The notes under the pieces were generated by a model. That model searched no databases, was not told the DNA's origin, and saw nothing but the letters and a program-made list of their open reading frames with translations. From Eriocheir sinensis (lineage: Eukaryota > Arthropoda > Malacostraca > Decapoda > Varunidae): 64,000 nucleotides of DNA. Made by a program: the position numbers and the translations under genes. This document shows, piece after piece, positions 23,287 through 35,399 of this stretch. Position 1 is the first letter of the stretch. Each line of letters begins with the position of its first letter. Where the stretch lies: contig NC_066517.1 of the NCBI RefSeq assembly GCF_024679095.1, positions 21,087,540 to 21,151,539 of the forward strand. The letters run 5' to 3'.

Positions 23287-23720
23287 AAGCGACAGGAAGA
23301 CTTAGGAATACAGCATAAAAGACAGAGTAAAAGGAAAGACATTTGTATAGAGAGGTCGACAGGATGAATCAAAAGACCGCGACACAAATGAAGGAAGGAG
23401 AGAGAAAAGAAAGGTAAATAAAGAGAAGGAAAGAAATTAGCATGGAAGGGAAACAGAAACACAAAGAAAGGAATGAAGAACAGCAAAGTAGTGACATAGG
23501 AAGAAAGAAAGGAAGAGAGGAAGGGAAAGAAACATTAAGAAAAGGAGAAAATCATCATGGAAGAGGAAGAGATAAGGAGGCAGGGTGACAAGGGAAACGT
23601 AAGTGTGTGGACGATACGGAAACAAAGGTTGACAGATTATAGAAAAAAAAAGGAACAGAGGAAAGAAATTAAAGACAAACACAACAAGAGATGAGAGACC
23701 ACAAACACGAAAACATAAGA

Positions 23721-24535
23721 CTAACCCCCCAAAAAAGAGGAAACAGGTGAATAGAGAAACACGCACAGAGGAAGAATAATAAGAGTGAAATGAGAGAGGA
23801 AAAGGAGGAAGGGAGCAAGGATGGAAGAGGAAGGAAAGACAAAGAGGAAATACAGGGAAGGGAGGCAAGATGATACAATTAAGCAAAAAGAAAAGAGGAA
23901 ACAGGTGAATAGAGAAACACGCACAGAGGAAGAATAATAAGAGTGAAAAGAGAGAGGAAAAGGAGGAAGGGAGCAATAATGGAAGACGAAGATGAAGAAA
24001 GACAAGGAGGGTTGACAAGTAGGAAATACAGGGAAGGGAGGCAAGATGATGGGATTAAGCAAAAAGATAAGAGGAAAAAAGTGAATAGAGAAACACGCAC
24101 AGGGAAAAATATTGAGTGAAAAGAGAGAGGAAAATGAGGAAGGGAGCAATAATGGAAGACGAAGATGAAGAAAGACAAGGAGGGTTGACAAGTAGGAAAT
24201 ACAGGGAAGGGAGGCAAGATGATAGGATTAAGCAAAAAGAAAAGAGAAAAAAAGTGAATAGAGAAACACGCACAGGGAAAAATATTGAGTGAAAAGAGAG
24301 AGGAAAATGAGGAAGGGAGCAAGAATGGAAGAGACAAGTAATACAGGGGGAAGAGCAAAGAAGATACAAATTAAGAAAAAAAGAAAAGAGAAAAAAAAGA
24401 AAGAACACGCACAGGGAAAAATATTGAGTGAAAAGAGAGAGGAAAATGAGGAAGGGAGCAATAATGGAAGACGAAGATGAAGAAAGACAAGGAGGGTTGA
24501 CAAGTAGGAAATACAGGGAAGGGAGGCAACGGGAG
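23721..24535. repeat. Tandem array, about 140-176-bp units, five copies
   Basis: The marker AAACACGCACAG begins at 23757, 23915, 24091, 24264 and about 24403 (as GAACACGCACAG). Intervals are 158, 176, 173 and 139 bp. Other shared blocks are GTGAATAGAG, GAGAGAGGAAAATGAGGAAG, GACAAGGAGGGTTGACAAGT and AGGAAATACAGGGAAGGGAG. The third and fourth copies are nearly identical, suggesting recent unequal exchange. Minus-strand frames repeat an HLRLPLLLPSSFSSLFSL string once per unit. That is a translation of the array, and I do not call it a gene. Confidence 0.9.
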
Positions 24536-24599
24536 AGGATTAAGGAAGGTAAAGGTAATTATGAACTGCCGGATAGGTAGCTTAGTGCCGTACCCACAA

Positions 24600-25060
24600 A
24601 GCCACGTGATCCCTTAGAATAAAAAGAAAGAGGAGAGAAAGGAGAAAGAGAGACGAAGGAGGGATGAATAAGAGTGGAAAGAAAAAGAGAGCGAGAGAGA
24701 GAAAGGGAAGGCGGGGGAAAGGATAAAAGGGGAAGTGCAGGAAGGGGAAGGAGGGGATAAAATGTTGAGGATGACGGACAGCTGGTGGAAGGGGAGAAGA
24801 GGTGATAAGGGAGGAAAGAAAGGGGAGAAGGGTATAAAGGGAGGCGACAAGGGTGTGGGGAGTGTAGTAGGGGAGACGATAGGAAAGGGGACTCGAGAAG
24901 GGAGAAGGGGAGGAGGGAAAGGGAGGCTGGGGAAGGGGGAGGAGCGAGGGGGGACGAAGGAGACAGGGGGGAAAGGGAGGCTGGGGAAGGGGGAGGAGCG
25001 AGAGGGGGCGAAGGAGACAGGGGGGAGGGGGGTGGCCGGCATGAGTCAGCTTGTGGGTTG
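24600..25060. repeat. Purine-rich DNA with an internal 57-bp duplication
   Basis: GGGAAAGGGAGGCTGGGGAA, then GGGGGAGGAGCGAG and CGAAGGAGACAGG, occurs twice (about 24916 and 24970). No gene seen. Confidence 0.8.
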
Positions 25061-25095
25061 GTCACCTTCAGCAAGTAAACACACGCCCGCATACG

Positions 25096-25097
<2 letters not shown>

Positions 25098-25144
<47 letters not shown>

Positions 25145-25234
25145 CACATAATCTCCTCTGTGTAAGTTAACATTGATAGCTACACATACATATGCACACA
25201 CACGCACGAACATAAGCAACATGAAATGATCAAC

Positions 25235-25273
<39 letters not shown>
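25098..25273. repeat. (AC)n and (GT)n arrays in inverted orientation
   Basis: AC at about 25098-25142 and GT at about 25233-25273, about 90 bp apart. Confidence 0.96.
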
Positions 25274-25274
<1 letters not shown>

Positions 25275-25299
25275 TCTTAGACTGTAAACTGTTAAGTCG

Positions 25300-25920
25300 A
25301 GATTAAAAAGATGAAAGGGAAGACCACCTCTCTCTCTTCCTTCATTCCTTCTTTATTTCATCGCCACTTAAAGTCCTTCACTTAAAAAAAAAATATTGCC
25401 CTTTCTTCTTCATTGAGTTTTATTTCAGTAACTTAACCTTCGAGTAAAAACAAAACATTCATCTTTTTATCATCATTACCTCTTTGTCCTTTTTATCACC
25501 ATTCTGTTTCTTCTCCATTATCAAACACCCTCTTTTATGTCTTCCTTTTTATGATCTCTTTGCATTGCCACAACTTTCCTTTATCACCGCCTTTTAGAAT
25601 GCTCTTCCTCTCCTTTATTTTCCAGTTCACCTTTCCGGCCTTTTCCCTGTCTCCTTTTCTTCCTTTTCTCTCCGTGTTTTCTATGGTCACTTGTCACCCT
25701 ATTTACGCCCCTTTTTGTGGTTTAAGTGGTCATCTCTCCCTCTGACCACAGCGCCTCCTCCTCCTTCTCCTCCTCCTTTCACCTATATTTTCCCTTCCTC
25801 CTCCTTTCCTCTTCTTCCCTTCCCTTCTCGTTATATGTTATTCTTCCCTCTCCGCTCCCCACTTAATCTGTCCTTGTAATGCTAATCTCTCTCTGCTGAT
25901 CCGTCCACTCATAAATCACT

Positions 25921-25957
<37 letters not shown>

Positions 25958-26060
25958 ACATCCTTCCCTTACCCTGACCACCCATACTTTAGCTATAGGG
26001 GAGGGGGTCAGGGTTCCTTCCCCCTCATCCCCCCCTCCCCTCACATGGTCCCCATCATAC
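25300..26060. other. T/C-rich DNA, no gene seen
   Basis: Pyrimidine-rich filler with (TC)n at about 25925-25954. Confidence 0.65.
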
Positions 26061-26089
26061 CTCCCTAGTCCCCATAAATGTAGGAGTAA

Positions 26090-27000
26090 TGAGAAGGAGA
26101 GAGAGGAAGGAAGGGAGGAGATGGGTAAAGGGAAGGGAGAGGGGAAGGGATGGAGGGAAGGTAAGGGAGGGTATCAGAACGTAAAGGAGAGGAAGAACAG
26201 AGGGAAGAAGAGGAAGAAGAGGAGAAAGATAAGACAGGGAAGAAGGGAAAGAAGAGGAAGGGAAGGAGAGGAAGAAGAGGAAGGGAAGAGAGGAAGAAGA
26301 GACAGGGAAGAAGATGAAGAAGAGGAAGGGAAGAGAAAGAAGAGACAGGGAAGAAGGGAAAGAAGATGAAGGGAAAGAGAGGAAGAAGAAAAAGGGGAAA
26401 AGAAGGAAAGAGAGTAAGAAGGTGAAGTAGAATTAAGTATGACATAAAGGAGGTGGAGATGAGAAAGAAGAGGAAAGAGGAAGGAGGTGATGAAAAAGAG
26501 GAGAGAGAGGGAGGACATAGAATAGGCAAGATTAAGAGGAGGGAGGAATTAAATAGGACAGTGGAGGATCAGAGGGTAGGAGGGAAGGAAGGAAGAAAGG
26601 AAGATTGGAAGGAAAGGCGAAACAAACGATGAGAAAGACGAGGAAACGGAGAAGTAGTAAACGATAGGAGGAAAGACGGGTGGAGCAAAGGTTAGTAAAG
26701 GAGGGAAGATAGAAAGGAAGGCAAAAAGGAAGGTTGAAAGGAAGGAAGAAAGTATGAAGGAAGGATGAAGGGAAGAAAGAAAGGAAGGAAGAGGAACAGA
26801 AAAAAAGACTAGGTAGTTGGGGAGAGAGGAAGAAAAGGAAAAAGAAAAAAGAGAAAACTGAAAAGAAAAGTATTTGAATAAGAGTTTGTGAAAGATCATA
26901 AAAGGTAAGGTAAAGGAAGGAAGGAAGGAAGGAAGGAGAGCAGGTGACTAGGGAAAGAGGAAGAGGAAGAGGAAGAGGTGATAATGAGATGGCTTAGAGG
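26090..27000. repeat. Purine-rich low-complexity DNA
   Basis: GAAGAGGAAGGGAAGAGA and GACAGGGAAGAAGG words recur irregularly between about 26200 and 26390. GGAA tetranucleotides lie at about 26915-26936. No gene seen. Confidence 0.8.
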
Positions 27001-27045
27001 AGACACACAACTGGTTCCATTAGTGCTAATCCAAGAAGGAATTGC

Positions 27046-27434
<389 letters not shown>

Positions 27435-27533
27435 CCCTCTTTCCATTTCTTCTCTGATTCTTCCTTCTCTTCCTTTCATTCCTTCTGTGACCAGCGTGGT
27501 GAGGGAGGTAATTGGAGAAGGGAGGAAGAGAAA

Positions 27534-27535
<2 letters not shown>

Positions 27536-27573
<38 letters not shown>

Positions 27574-27734
27574 GGATGGATCAGAACTCAAAAAAATAAA
27601 GAATCGCCCATCGAGGACTCTCTCTCTCTCTCTCCAGATGCCTCTCACGTGCCGCTGTCACTTCCTCCATAGACAACACGCGCCCTTTGTGTGTGTGTGG
27701 GTGGGGGATTGTGTGCGTGTGTGTGTGTGTGTGC

Positions 27735-27821
<87 letters not shown>
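27536..27821. repeat. (GA)n, (GT)n and (GA)n arrays
   Basis: GA at about 27536-27571, GT at about 27690-27733 (interrupted) and GA at about 27736-27821. Confidence 0.96.
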
Positions 27822-27824
<3 letters not shown>

Positions 27825-28058
27825 TCTCCCTTTTTCTTGTAATTTATCTCCTTCCACTCTTTGCATTTATTTGTCTCCATTTCTTTTCATGTCTCACCAA
27901 CAGTCTCTCTCTCTCTCTCTCTCCCTCCCCTTTCCAGGTAACATGGGCCTAATTAGAGTAACAGGCTGCTTCGCTGGGTTACATTCAGCACAATTTTTAT
28001 CCTTTCAATGCAACAAGACTCCATCATTAACACGGACCTCGTTCCTTCCTGTTTACAG

Positions 28059-28192
28059 CGAGCAACAACTACTCCCTTGACACAGCACTGGCGCTCTTGT
28101 TGCTCTCCTTATTGACGAGTGTAATGCTCGCCTTCTTTATTTTGTTCAAGAGCTGCCCTCGTTTTAGGATTAGGATTGTTAGGTCTTATTAG
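28059..28192 (+). CDS. Possible terminal exon with a membrane-spanning segment (weak candidate)
   Basis: A good 3' splice site (pyrimidine tract GTTCCTTCCTGTTTACAG ending at 28058) precedes an open frame starting in phase with AGC at 28061. It runs to a TAG at 28190-28192. The translation begins SNNYSLD, then has about 20 hydrophobic residues (TALALLLLSLLTSVMLAFFI). Basic residues follow (FKSCPRFRIRIVRSY), as in a single-pass anchor with a positive cytoplasmic tail. No upstream exon was identified, and no clear AATAAA follows. About 44 codons without a stop is not improbable by chance. The 3' part also resembles a motif of the degenerate array beginning at 28430. Confidence 0.25.
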
Positions 28193-28237
28193 GAGCCCCG
28201 TGTGTATGAGCTTATGGAAAGAGCGAGTTTTGTTTCT

Positions 28238-28276
28238 ATTTATTATTATTATTACTATTATTATTATTATTATATG
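28238..28276. repeat. Short (TTA)n run
   Basis: About 12 TTA units with one interruption. Confidence 0.9.
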
Positions 28277-28429
28277 AAAAGAAGCAGTAGAGACGGAGGA
28301 GTATACTGTAAGCAGAACCTAAACACCTAAGATGCCTAGAAAGAGAAGACTAAAACGACGAGCGAGGAGAAATATTATGAGAATATGAAAGATCTGGACA
28401 TAGGGGGACAGAGATCAGCCTTATTTCCA

Positions 28430-29320
28430 TCACTCCTGTTCTCATTTTAATAGTTGTATATCTCCAATTACAGATTTTCCGTAAGTTTAGGAGTATAGAA
28501 TCAAATCTGACGCCTTTCTATGGAGTTGTTGCTGTCCTCCGATAATGCCAAGAGTGTACTAGACCTCATTTTAGCAGTAGTTTTTTTATTCCATATTTTG
28601 AAACCTTCAGAGCTTGTTAGTATGTTAAGGAGTAGGAAAACCAGATCTGATCCCTTTATAAATTATTCTTGTTGTTCCACTTTTGCAACTAGGCCTACTC
28701 GACTTCATCCTAATAGTATCAATTAAATCTTACTTCAAAGAAATTTCGTTTTCTCTGAAGGCTTAAAGTACAATTTTTCCCAGTTTTGAAAAGATCTGAC
28801 TCCTTTGATAGTGATTTTGTCGTCCCCATTTTTACGGTTTAGATTAGCTACGAGATCTCGTTTTAGGGTCAGTGTGTGTTCCCTTTTGAAAGAAGTTGCA
28901 AAGTTTGTCTACATTGCAAAAGAGGATACGTTTTTTGCTCTATTTCATTTACGAGAAAACTAATACGAGTCTTTTCATTGATTTCTCAGATTAGTTTATC
29001 CGTCCTCTCTAAAAACACAGTCCATCAATAAGATGAGGAAAAATGAGGTCAACTCAAGTTTAATATAACTGATACTTTCCTTTCTTGTTTTCACACCAAT
29101 GGAAGAGAATTGAGACTGCGTTACTGTAGAGGGAAGAACTGTACTTACTGGTCCTTATGTCTGTTCCCCATACTCAGATCACTTTATAAAACACTACTGT
29201 CATCTGATGAACGCTTTAAATATCTTATAATTGACACAAAATCTGCCCCAATTTTAGTGTTAGTTCACCCACTATAGAGAAGTAAGTGTTGTCCCATTCA
29301 TTCAAAAGGTACTAATGGTG
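28430..29320. repeat. Highly diverged tandem repeat, about 140-150-bp period
   Basis: The phrase (A)GATCTGA(C)xCCTTTxxxx occurs at 28504, 28643 and 28792. Each copy is followed at a similar distance by a TTGT(T/C)GTxCC word and then a TTTTAG-rich word. Further TTTTAG-GTxAGT words at about 28866 and 29255 suggest additional decayed copies. The surrounding AT-rich sequence has no gene. Confidence 0.5.
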
Positions 29321-29356
29321 TTAACTCCATTCATAAAACACTAGCTTTAATTCTGA

Positions 29357-29850
<494 letters not shown>

Positions 29851-29852
29851 AC

Positions 29853-29861
29853 AAGAGCGAG

Positions 29862-29926
<65 letters not shown>
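29853..29926. repeat. (GA)n microsatellite
   Basis: About 35 GA units. Confidence 0.97.
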
Positions 29927-29929
<3 letters not shown>

Positions 29930-30029
29930 GTTTGATGATGCATCTGTAATGATCCAAAGAATTGTCTCTATCATTAATTTGCTTCTACGCTCCTCCTCCT
30001 CCTCCTTCATAGCAAACCGGAGCTGGATT

Positions 30030-30635
30030 TATCGGGGTCAGGTCAGATTTCAGGGGCACGATGAAGGGAGGAAAGATGAATCGGAAGGAGGGAAGAGAGG
30101 AAAGGGGGACGAGAGGAAGGAAGGAGAAGAAAAGAGGGGGGAGGAGAGGAGCAAGAAAGAAGGAGGAAGAAAGGAGGGAAGGAAGGAAGGAGGGGAGGAA
30201 GGGAAGTATGAAGAAAGGGAAAAAGGGATGTGAGGGAAGGAAGAAATAACGAAGGGAAGAATAAGGAGGAGAAGGATGGAAGGCGGGAAGAAGGGGAGGC
30301 GGGTTAGAAGCGAGAAAAGCTGGGAAAGGTGAGAGAAAAAAGGGGAAAAGGCAAGAAAGGATGGAAATACAAATTGGGGAAAGGCGAAAAGGAATATGGA
30401 GGAAAAGGGAGAAAATATAAAGGTAAACAGGAGAAAAATAAAACAGAAAACATTGAAAGAAGAAGGAACAGAGAAGAGAAAGGTCAGTTAAGGAATAAAG
30501 AAGAGAGAAGACGAGGCAAGAGATAATGAAGATAGTAAAGATGGAAGGAGATTTGAGAAGATGAGGAAGCCAGGGGTGAACAGACGAGAGGAGGAGGAGG
30601 GGGGGGGGAGGAGGAAGAGGAGGTGATGCTTCTGC
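30030..30635. repeat. Purine-rich low-complexity DNA
   Basis: GGAA/GAAG-rich filler ending in GGA and a G-run near 30600. No gene seen. Confidence 0.75.
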
Positions 30636-30689
30636 GGGTCATCTCTCCACTCTGACCCCGTGACCTGACTGACTGGACACAAAGCAAAG

Positions 30690-30853
30690 TGATGATGATG
30701 ATAATAATGATGGTGATGGTGATGGTGATGGTGGGTAGTGATGACGATGGTGGTAGTGGTGGCAGTGATAGTAATGATGCCAATAATGATGATGATAGTG
30801 ATGATTCTGATGACGGAGATGATAGTGAAAGTATGAAAATTAGCGTAATGATG

Positions 30854-30898
<45 letters not shown>
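30690..30898. repeat. GATGGT/GATAAT cryptic repeat and (GA)n
   Basis: GATGGTGATGGT-type repeats at about 30690-30840, then GA at about 30857-30898. The sequence from 30899 to 31200 is purine-rich, then mixed, with no gene. Confidence 0.9.
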
Positions 30899-30900
<2 letters not shown>

Positions 30901-31202
30901 GGGGGAGTGGGGAGTAGAAGGGGGAGGGAGGGAGGGAGGGGATAAGATGAAGATAATGAGAATAGGAGAAGAAAGAGAGAAGACTGGAAGAGTTAAGGGA
31001 GGGAAGAGGAGAGGGTGAGGCAAGGAGGGAGGGAGGGAGGGAAAGGGCTGCCTGGGGTACAATTTAATCTCCTTGGTACAAACTTTCCGTAGGAGTTTAA
31101 TAAAAAAAATCTCGTAGTCGAGTGAACCCAAAAAATTAAACACCAACGGGACTTTAATTCAAGACGAAGCAGTGTTGTTGCTATTTTTATTGTTGTTGTT
31201 AT

Positions 31203-31263
31203 TACTTCTACTACTACTACTACTACTACTATTACTACTATTACTACTACTACTACTATTACA

Positions 31264-31337
<74 letters not shown>

Positions 31338-31510
31338 AATTACTACCACTAAAAACTACTACTACTGCTTTTACTATTACTATTACTGCTACTACTACTA
31401 CTACTACTACTACTACAATTACTACCACTACAACTACTACTACTGCTTTTACTATTACTACTACTACTACTACTACTGCTAATAATAATAAGAAGAAGAA
31501 TAATGATAAC

Positions 31511-31581
<71 letters not shown>

Positions 31582-31588
31582 TAAGAAA
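31203..31588. repeat. Very long (ACT)n array joined to (AAT)n
   Basis: About 280 bp of CTA/ACT with regular ATT, ACA and GCT variants passes into about 100 bp of AAT (about 31480-31588). The phrase ACTACAATTACTACCACTA occurs near 31335 and 31412, showing an internal higher-order duplication of about 77 bp. Confidence 0.96.
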
Positions 31589-32540
31589 ATATATATAACT
31601 ACACTAAAACCAATAGCACAAACGACAGAAGAATGTAAACAAACAAATAGAAACAAAATTAACCAAAATATACACACACTGCATCATCATCATCATCATC
31701 ACCATCAACAAAGGCAGCGTGAGCAGGAGCACAGGCATAAACACCCTCCCTCAACCAGCTCTCGAGGGACACTGCGAGCTGAGACTGAGACAAGCGACTA
31801 TAAGGTAAGGAAGGAAGGCAGGGAGGGAGAGAGGGAGAGAGGGAGGGTTGGCTGCCGCAGGGAGGATAGCTTGCCACCCTTATATAGCAAGACACCGCCG
31901 CTAGTCTCCCTGATAGAGGACTTCCACCTTCCTCCTCCACCGTGTAGGGAGACCTGATCCCCTTATCCAGCCTCCCTTATACTCCCTTATCTCCTCCCTG
32001 GCTACTGAGTTACACAGAGAAGCATGCCCCTGCCTGTTCTCACCTCTAAGTCCTTGCCACCTGTCTCACCTTTGTCCCTGCACCTTGCCTTCATCACCAC
32101 CTGTTAATTCCGTCACCTTCATTCTCGTGCTGCCATACACACCTGTTTTACCTATGCATCCTCATCTCGGTATTTTCTTTTCAAACTCTACTATTTTCTA
32201 TAATCAATGTTTTCTTCAGTCTTAGCCTAAAATTATCACCTGTTTCACGTGTACACTTCGTTACCACTTATTACATACCTTGAAAATATACATTAGTTAC
32301 ATCTACGCATCTTCACCTTCATATTTCCTTTCCAAACACCATAATTTTTCTATAACCAATGACCTCTTCCTTCTAAGCCTATATATCATCACATGTTTCA
32401 CGTATATATGTTCTTCTCCTTTGTAACGACTTCATAGTTTTGTTGTCACCCAATGATCAAGATAACCGGTTTTCTTTTCTCATTCACCAATTTATCTCTT
32501 ATGTTCTTCCTCTTCGTTGTTACCCTTAATTACTAGATAT
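31589..32540. other. Mixed DNA with a palindromic TATA motif, no gene confirmed
   Basis: CTTATATAG at about 31879 reads as a TATA box on either strand. A good donor-like AAG|GTAAGG lies at about 31803. I found no initiator at the expected distance and no coding exon. Confidence 0.35.
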
Positions 32541-32760
32541 CCCCAGCCTACCTTCTATTCATCAATTTATTCATCATCAACCAAACCCATACTCATCACC
32601 ATCATCACCAATATCACAGTTCACCACCACCACAACCTAAATATTTTTCAACCTTCACCACCTCCTGGCCTTCTTCCACCTTCTTACCCCCTCCACCTCC
32701 ATCACCAATTAGTGCCATCCACGTTAGTTAGGCCATTCGTTCCACCTGTCCACCACTAAC
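32541..32760. repeat. CAC/ATC-rich cryptic repeat
   Basis: CATCATCACC- and CACCACC-type words are repeated irregularly. Confidence 0.65.
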
Positions 32761-32976
32761 CTACACCTGGAGACACACGCCATGCCACCCGCCTCCACAC
32801 TGTGTCCATCCTACGTACTGTGTCCTCCACCCATGTATCTGTCCCCATCTCCCACTTCCATCTCCACTAAACCATATCTGTTACGCCCATAGTCTCCTAT
32901 ATTAACATAAACCCGCATATATTATCCATACACACCCACACCTACACCTACGCACGCACACACACGTCTTTCTCCA

Positions 32977-32977
<1 letters not shown>

Positions 32978-33042
<65 letters not shown>
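32978..33042. repeat. (AC)n microsatellite
   Basis: About 32 AC units. The sequence from 33043 to 33765 is C/T-rich mixed DNA with no gene seen. Confidence 0.97.
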
Positions 33043-33044
<2 letters not shown>

Positions 33045-33762
33045 GTTTTGCTAAGCTCATCTGACCAGCCAGATCTTTACTACAATCCTTCATATCCCTT
33101 CTAAGTCATCATATGGTCATCCTACAGTAAGCCTCCTCATCCTACACACTGCAAACAATCCAATCTCCTATCTATGTCCTTGCTAAACTACCCACGCGTG
33201 CCAGGTCTCTGCTTCACTCCCTCGTATCCTTTTTAAGCTCTCCTACTGTCATCCTACACACAGCTCCTAGCCTCCCTAACTCACTTATGTATTCTCCTGA
33301 GTGAGAGTTTATTCTGCATATTCTATTCACCTCTAATATCACGTCCTTGTGATTTACACTACATGTTTGCTACTCTCCTCTCTACCGAGAACACTTTAAC
33401 ATCTTTTCTCACAGGTGAATCTGCCTACAGCGCTTCCCACACAGCATCCCTTTTCTTTGCTTCTGCACACCTGGTCATATTTTCATTCAAACAGGTACCC
33501 TCCTCCTCCCACACACCTGCCTTTCATAGCACCTTCCCACGCACATCACCACCTGCAGGTCATCATATCATCTTGAATGTCTCTGCCTCGTATACAATCA
33601 CAGACGGATAGACAGACAAGAGAATGCAGACATAAGGAGACCGCGAGATAAGCTTGCTGCCCCCATATAATTCAACTATATATTTAAGTTACAAACAGGA
33701 ATATTTTTTTAGTTAAAAGTATAAAATGCAGTGAAAGGTTTAGTGGGTATGGCCCATGAAGT

Positions 33763-33765
<3 letters not shown>

Positions 33766-33819
<54 letters not shown>
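33766..33819. repeat. (AC)n microsatellite
   Basis: About 27 AC units. Confidence 0.97.
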
Positions 33820-33820
<1 letters not shown>

Positions 33821-34052
33821 CGCACCCAACAACATCACCCTAAATGGACCTTTCCTTAGCTACACGTCACTCTTCAAACACCCTGACACACCCTCTCTTT
33901 CTTTTTTCCTTCTTTATTTGTTTTAGTCTCCGCTTTGAGTCATGGAGGAGTTCACAGTCTAACTATTTTTTTCCTCCTTTGCAATTCCTCAACAAGCTTT
34001 TACCTTTCTTGTCTTGCTTTCCTTTCATTCATCCAAGCACCTGTTGTCTTTG

Positions 34053-34054
<2 letters not shown>

Positions 34055-34104
<50 letters not shown>
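34055..34104. repeat. (TC)n microsatellite
   Basis: About 25 TC units. Confidence 0.97.
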
Positions 34105-34106
<2 letters not shown>

Positions 34107-34275
34107 CCCACTCCTTCCCCCATACGCTGACCACAAGAGGAAAGGAGAGATGAAGGGAGAAGATGAGGCGAAGGGTAAAGGTGACCTGAGAGAGGAGGAG
34201 GGAGATAGAGAAGTAAGGATGGATGGAGGGAAGGGGGGGGGGAGGTAACATGAAAGAGAAAGAAAAAGGGAAGGA

Positions 34276-34525
34276 AGGGGGGAGGGGGAAAAACATGAAA
34301 GGAAAGGATGAAATATCACAGGGAAGAAGGAAATGACGGGGAAAGGCTTGGAACGGAAGGAAAGAAGATAGACAGAAAGACAAACAGGAGTAAAAGAGGG
34401 AAGGAAGGGAGGAGGGTGAATAGCTTAAAAGGAAAGGATGAAACAACACAGGAAAGAAGGAAATGACGGGGAAAGGCTTGAAACGGAAAGAAAGAAGATA
34501 GACAGAAAGACAGACAGGAGTAAAA
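34276..34525. repeat. Two-copy tandem duplication, 130-bp period
   Basis: GGAAAGGATGAAA begins at 34301 and 34431. Both are followed by GAAGGAAATGACGGGGAAAG, GCTTGxAACGGAA and AAGATAGACAGAAAGACA. Few differences separate the copies, so the duplication is recent. Confidence 0.92.
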
Positions 34526-34663
34526 TGTGGGTTATCATCCGTCTAAGTACAATTTCATGGAGGAATTTCAACCTAATTTAAGTCATGATCCGCCAGAATT
34601 ACACTTTATTTTTTTTTCCTTTTCTTTTGTCTACGCTTTTTTTTCCTCCGTTCCGCATGACAG

Positions 34664-34801
34664 GGGGTGAACACCGTTAGCCTTTCCTCCTCACTCGCCC
34701 GCAAGCTTTCATACGACTTTCCCCGGGCTGACCTTCGCACGCACACACCTGCTCTTAGAGGTTACCTGATCTCTGCGTTCGTGGATCTCTTGGTCAAGTA
34801 A
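34664..34801 (+). CDS. Possible terminal exon (weak candidate)
   Basis: A T-rich tract (about 34608-34655) and a CAG at 34661-34663 form an acceptable 3' splice site. The frame from 34664 is open for 45 codons to a TAA at 34799-34801. It reads GVNTVSLSSSLARKL, then DFPRADLRTHTPALRG and LISAFVDLLVK, a more protein-like composition than surrounding frames. I do not recognise a family. No partner exon or poly(A) signal was found, and a chance open frame is quite possible. Confidence 0.2.
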   Translation, partial: GVNTVSLSSSLARKLSYDFPRADLRTHTPALRGYLISAFVDLLVK

Positions 34802-35065
34802 AGAAAGAAAGAGACAAAGAAAATTCCACACATATAAGGATGGTTAATGAGTCTGTTGACATAATAGTTACAGTGAACTAGTTGTGTATAGCGAAGAGGA
34901 ATAGTTAGTGACCAGGTAAACACTATATATTCTCCTTCTCTCAAGTTCCTATACGCTTGAAGACGGAAAGGGAAAAGAGATGCACAATATTATCATCCCC
35001 TTCGGTCTCAATCAGCGTATAAGAAAGGGCGAAAGGCTAACGTCACTTTCACTTACATAATGAGT

Positions 35066-35365
35066 ACAGGTGAACGCAATAATACTGGGTACAGGTGAAC
35101 GCTATAATAACAGGCACAGGTAAACACTAAAATAATGAGCTCAGATATACCCTATAACAATGGCCATAGGTGAAGGCAATAATAATGAGTACAGGTGAAC
35201 GTTATAATAATGGGCACAGGTAAACGCTATAATAATGGCCACAGGTGAACGTTATAATATTGGGTACAGGTAAACGCTATAATAATGGGCAGAGGTAAAC
35301 GCTAAAATAATGGGTTCAGGTAAACGCTATAATAATGGGTTCAGGTAAACACTATATTAAAATTC
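35066..35365. repeat. 25-bp minisatellite, 12 units in exact phase
   Basis: Units begin at 35066 and then every 25 bp up to 35341, with no insertion or deletion over 300 bp. The core is AGGTRAACGCTATAATAATG followed by GGx and then A/T-CA/G. Substitutions are common but spacing is perfect. A related single AGGTGAACACTA lies just downstream near 35398. The unit shows no open frame conserved across copies (25 is not a multiple of 3). Confidence 0.96.
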
Positions 35366-35399
35366 TTGAGAACAAAAATACACTTATATATAATGTACA

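Noticed and set aside
24055..24503. Repeated leucine/phenylalanine-rich minus-strand proteins sharing HLRLPLLLPSSFSS
   Set aside because: The similarity reflects the underlying tandem DNA array and not a protein family. Lengths and ends differ with each unit.
31870..31910. TATA-box promoter
   Set aside because: TATATA is present but no initiator, DPE or coding start lies at a suitable distance on either strand.
35066..35365. CRISPR-like array
   Set aside because: The 25-bp units are contiguous with no spacers, the context is eukaryotic, and no cas gene is present.
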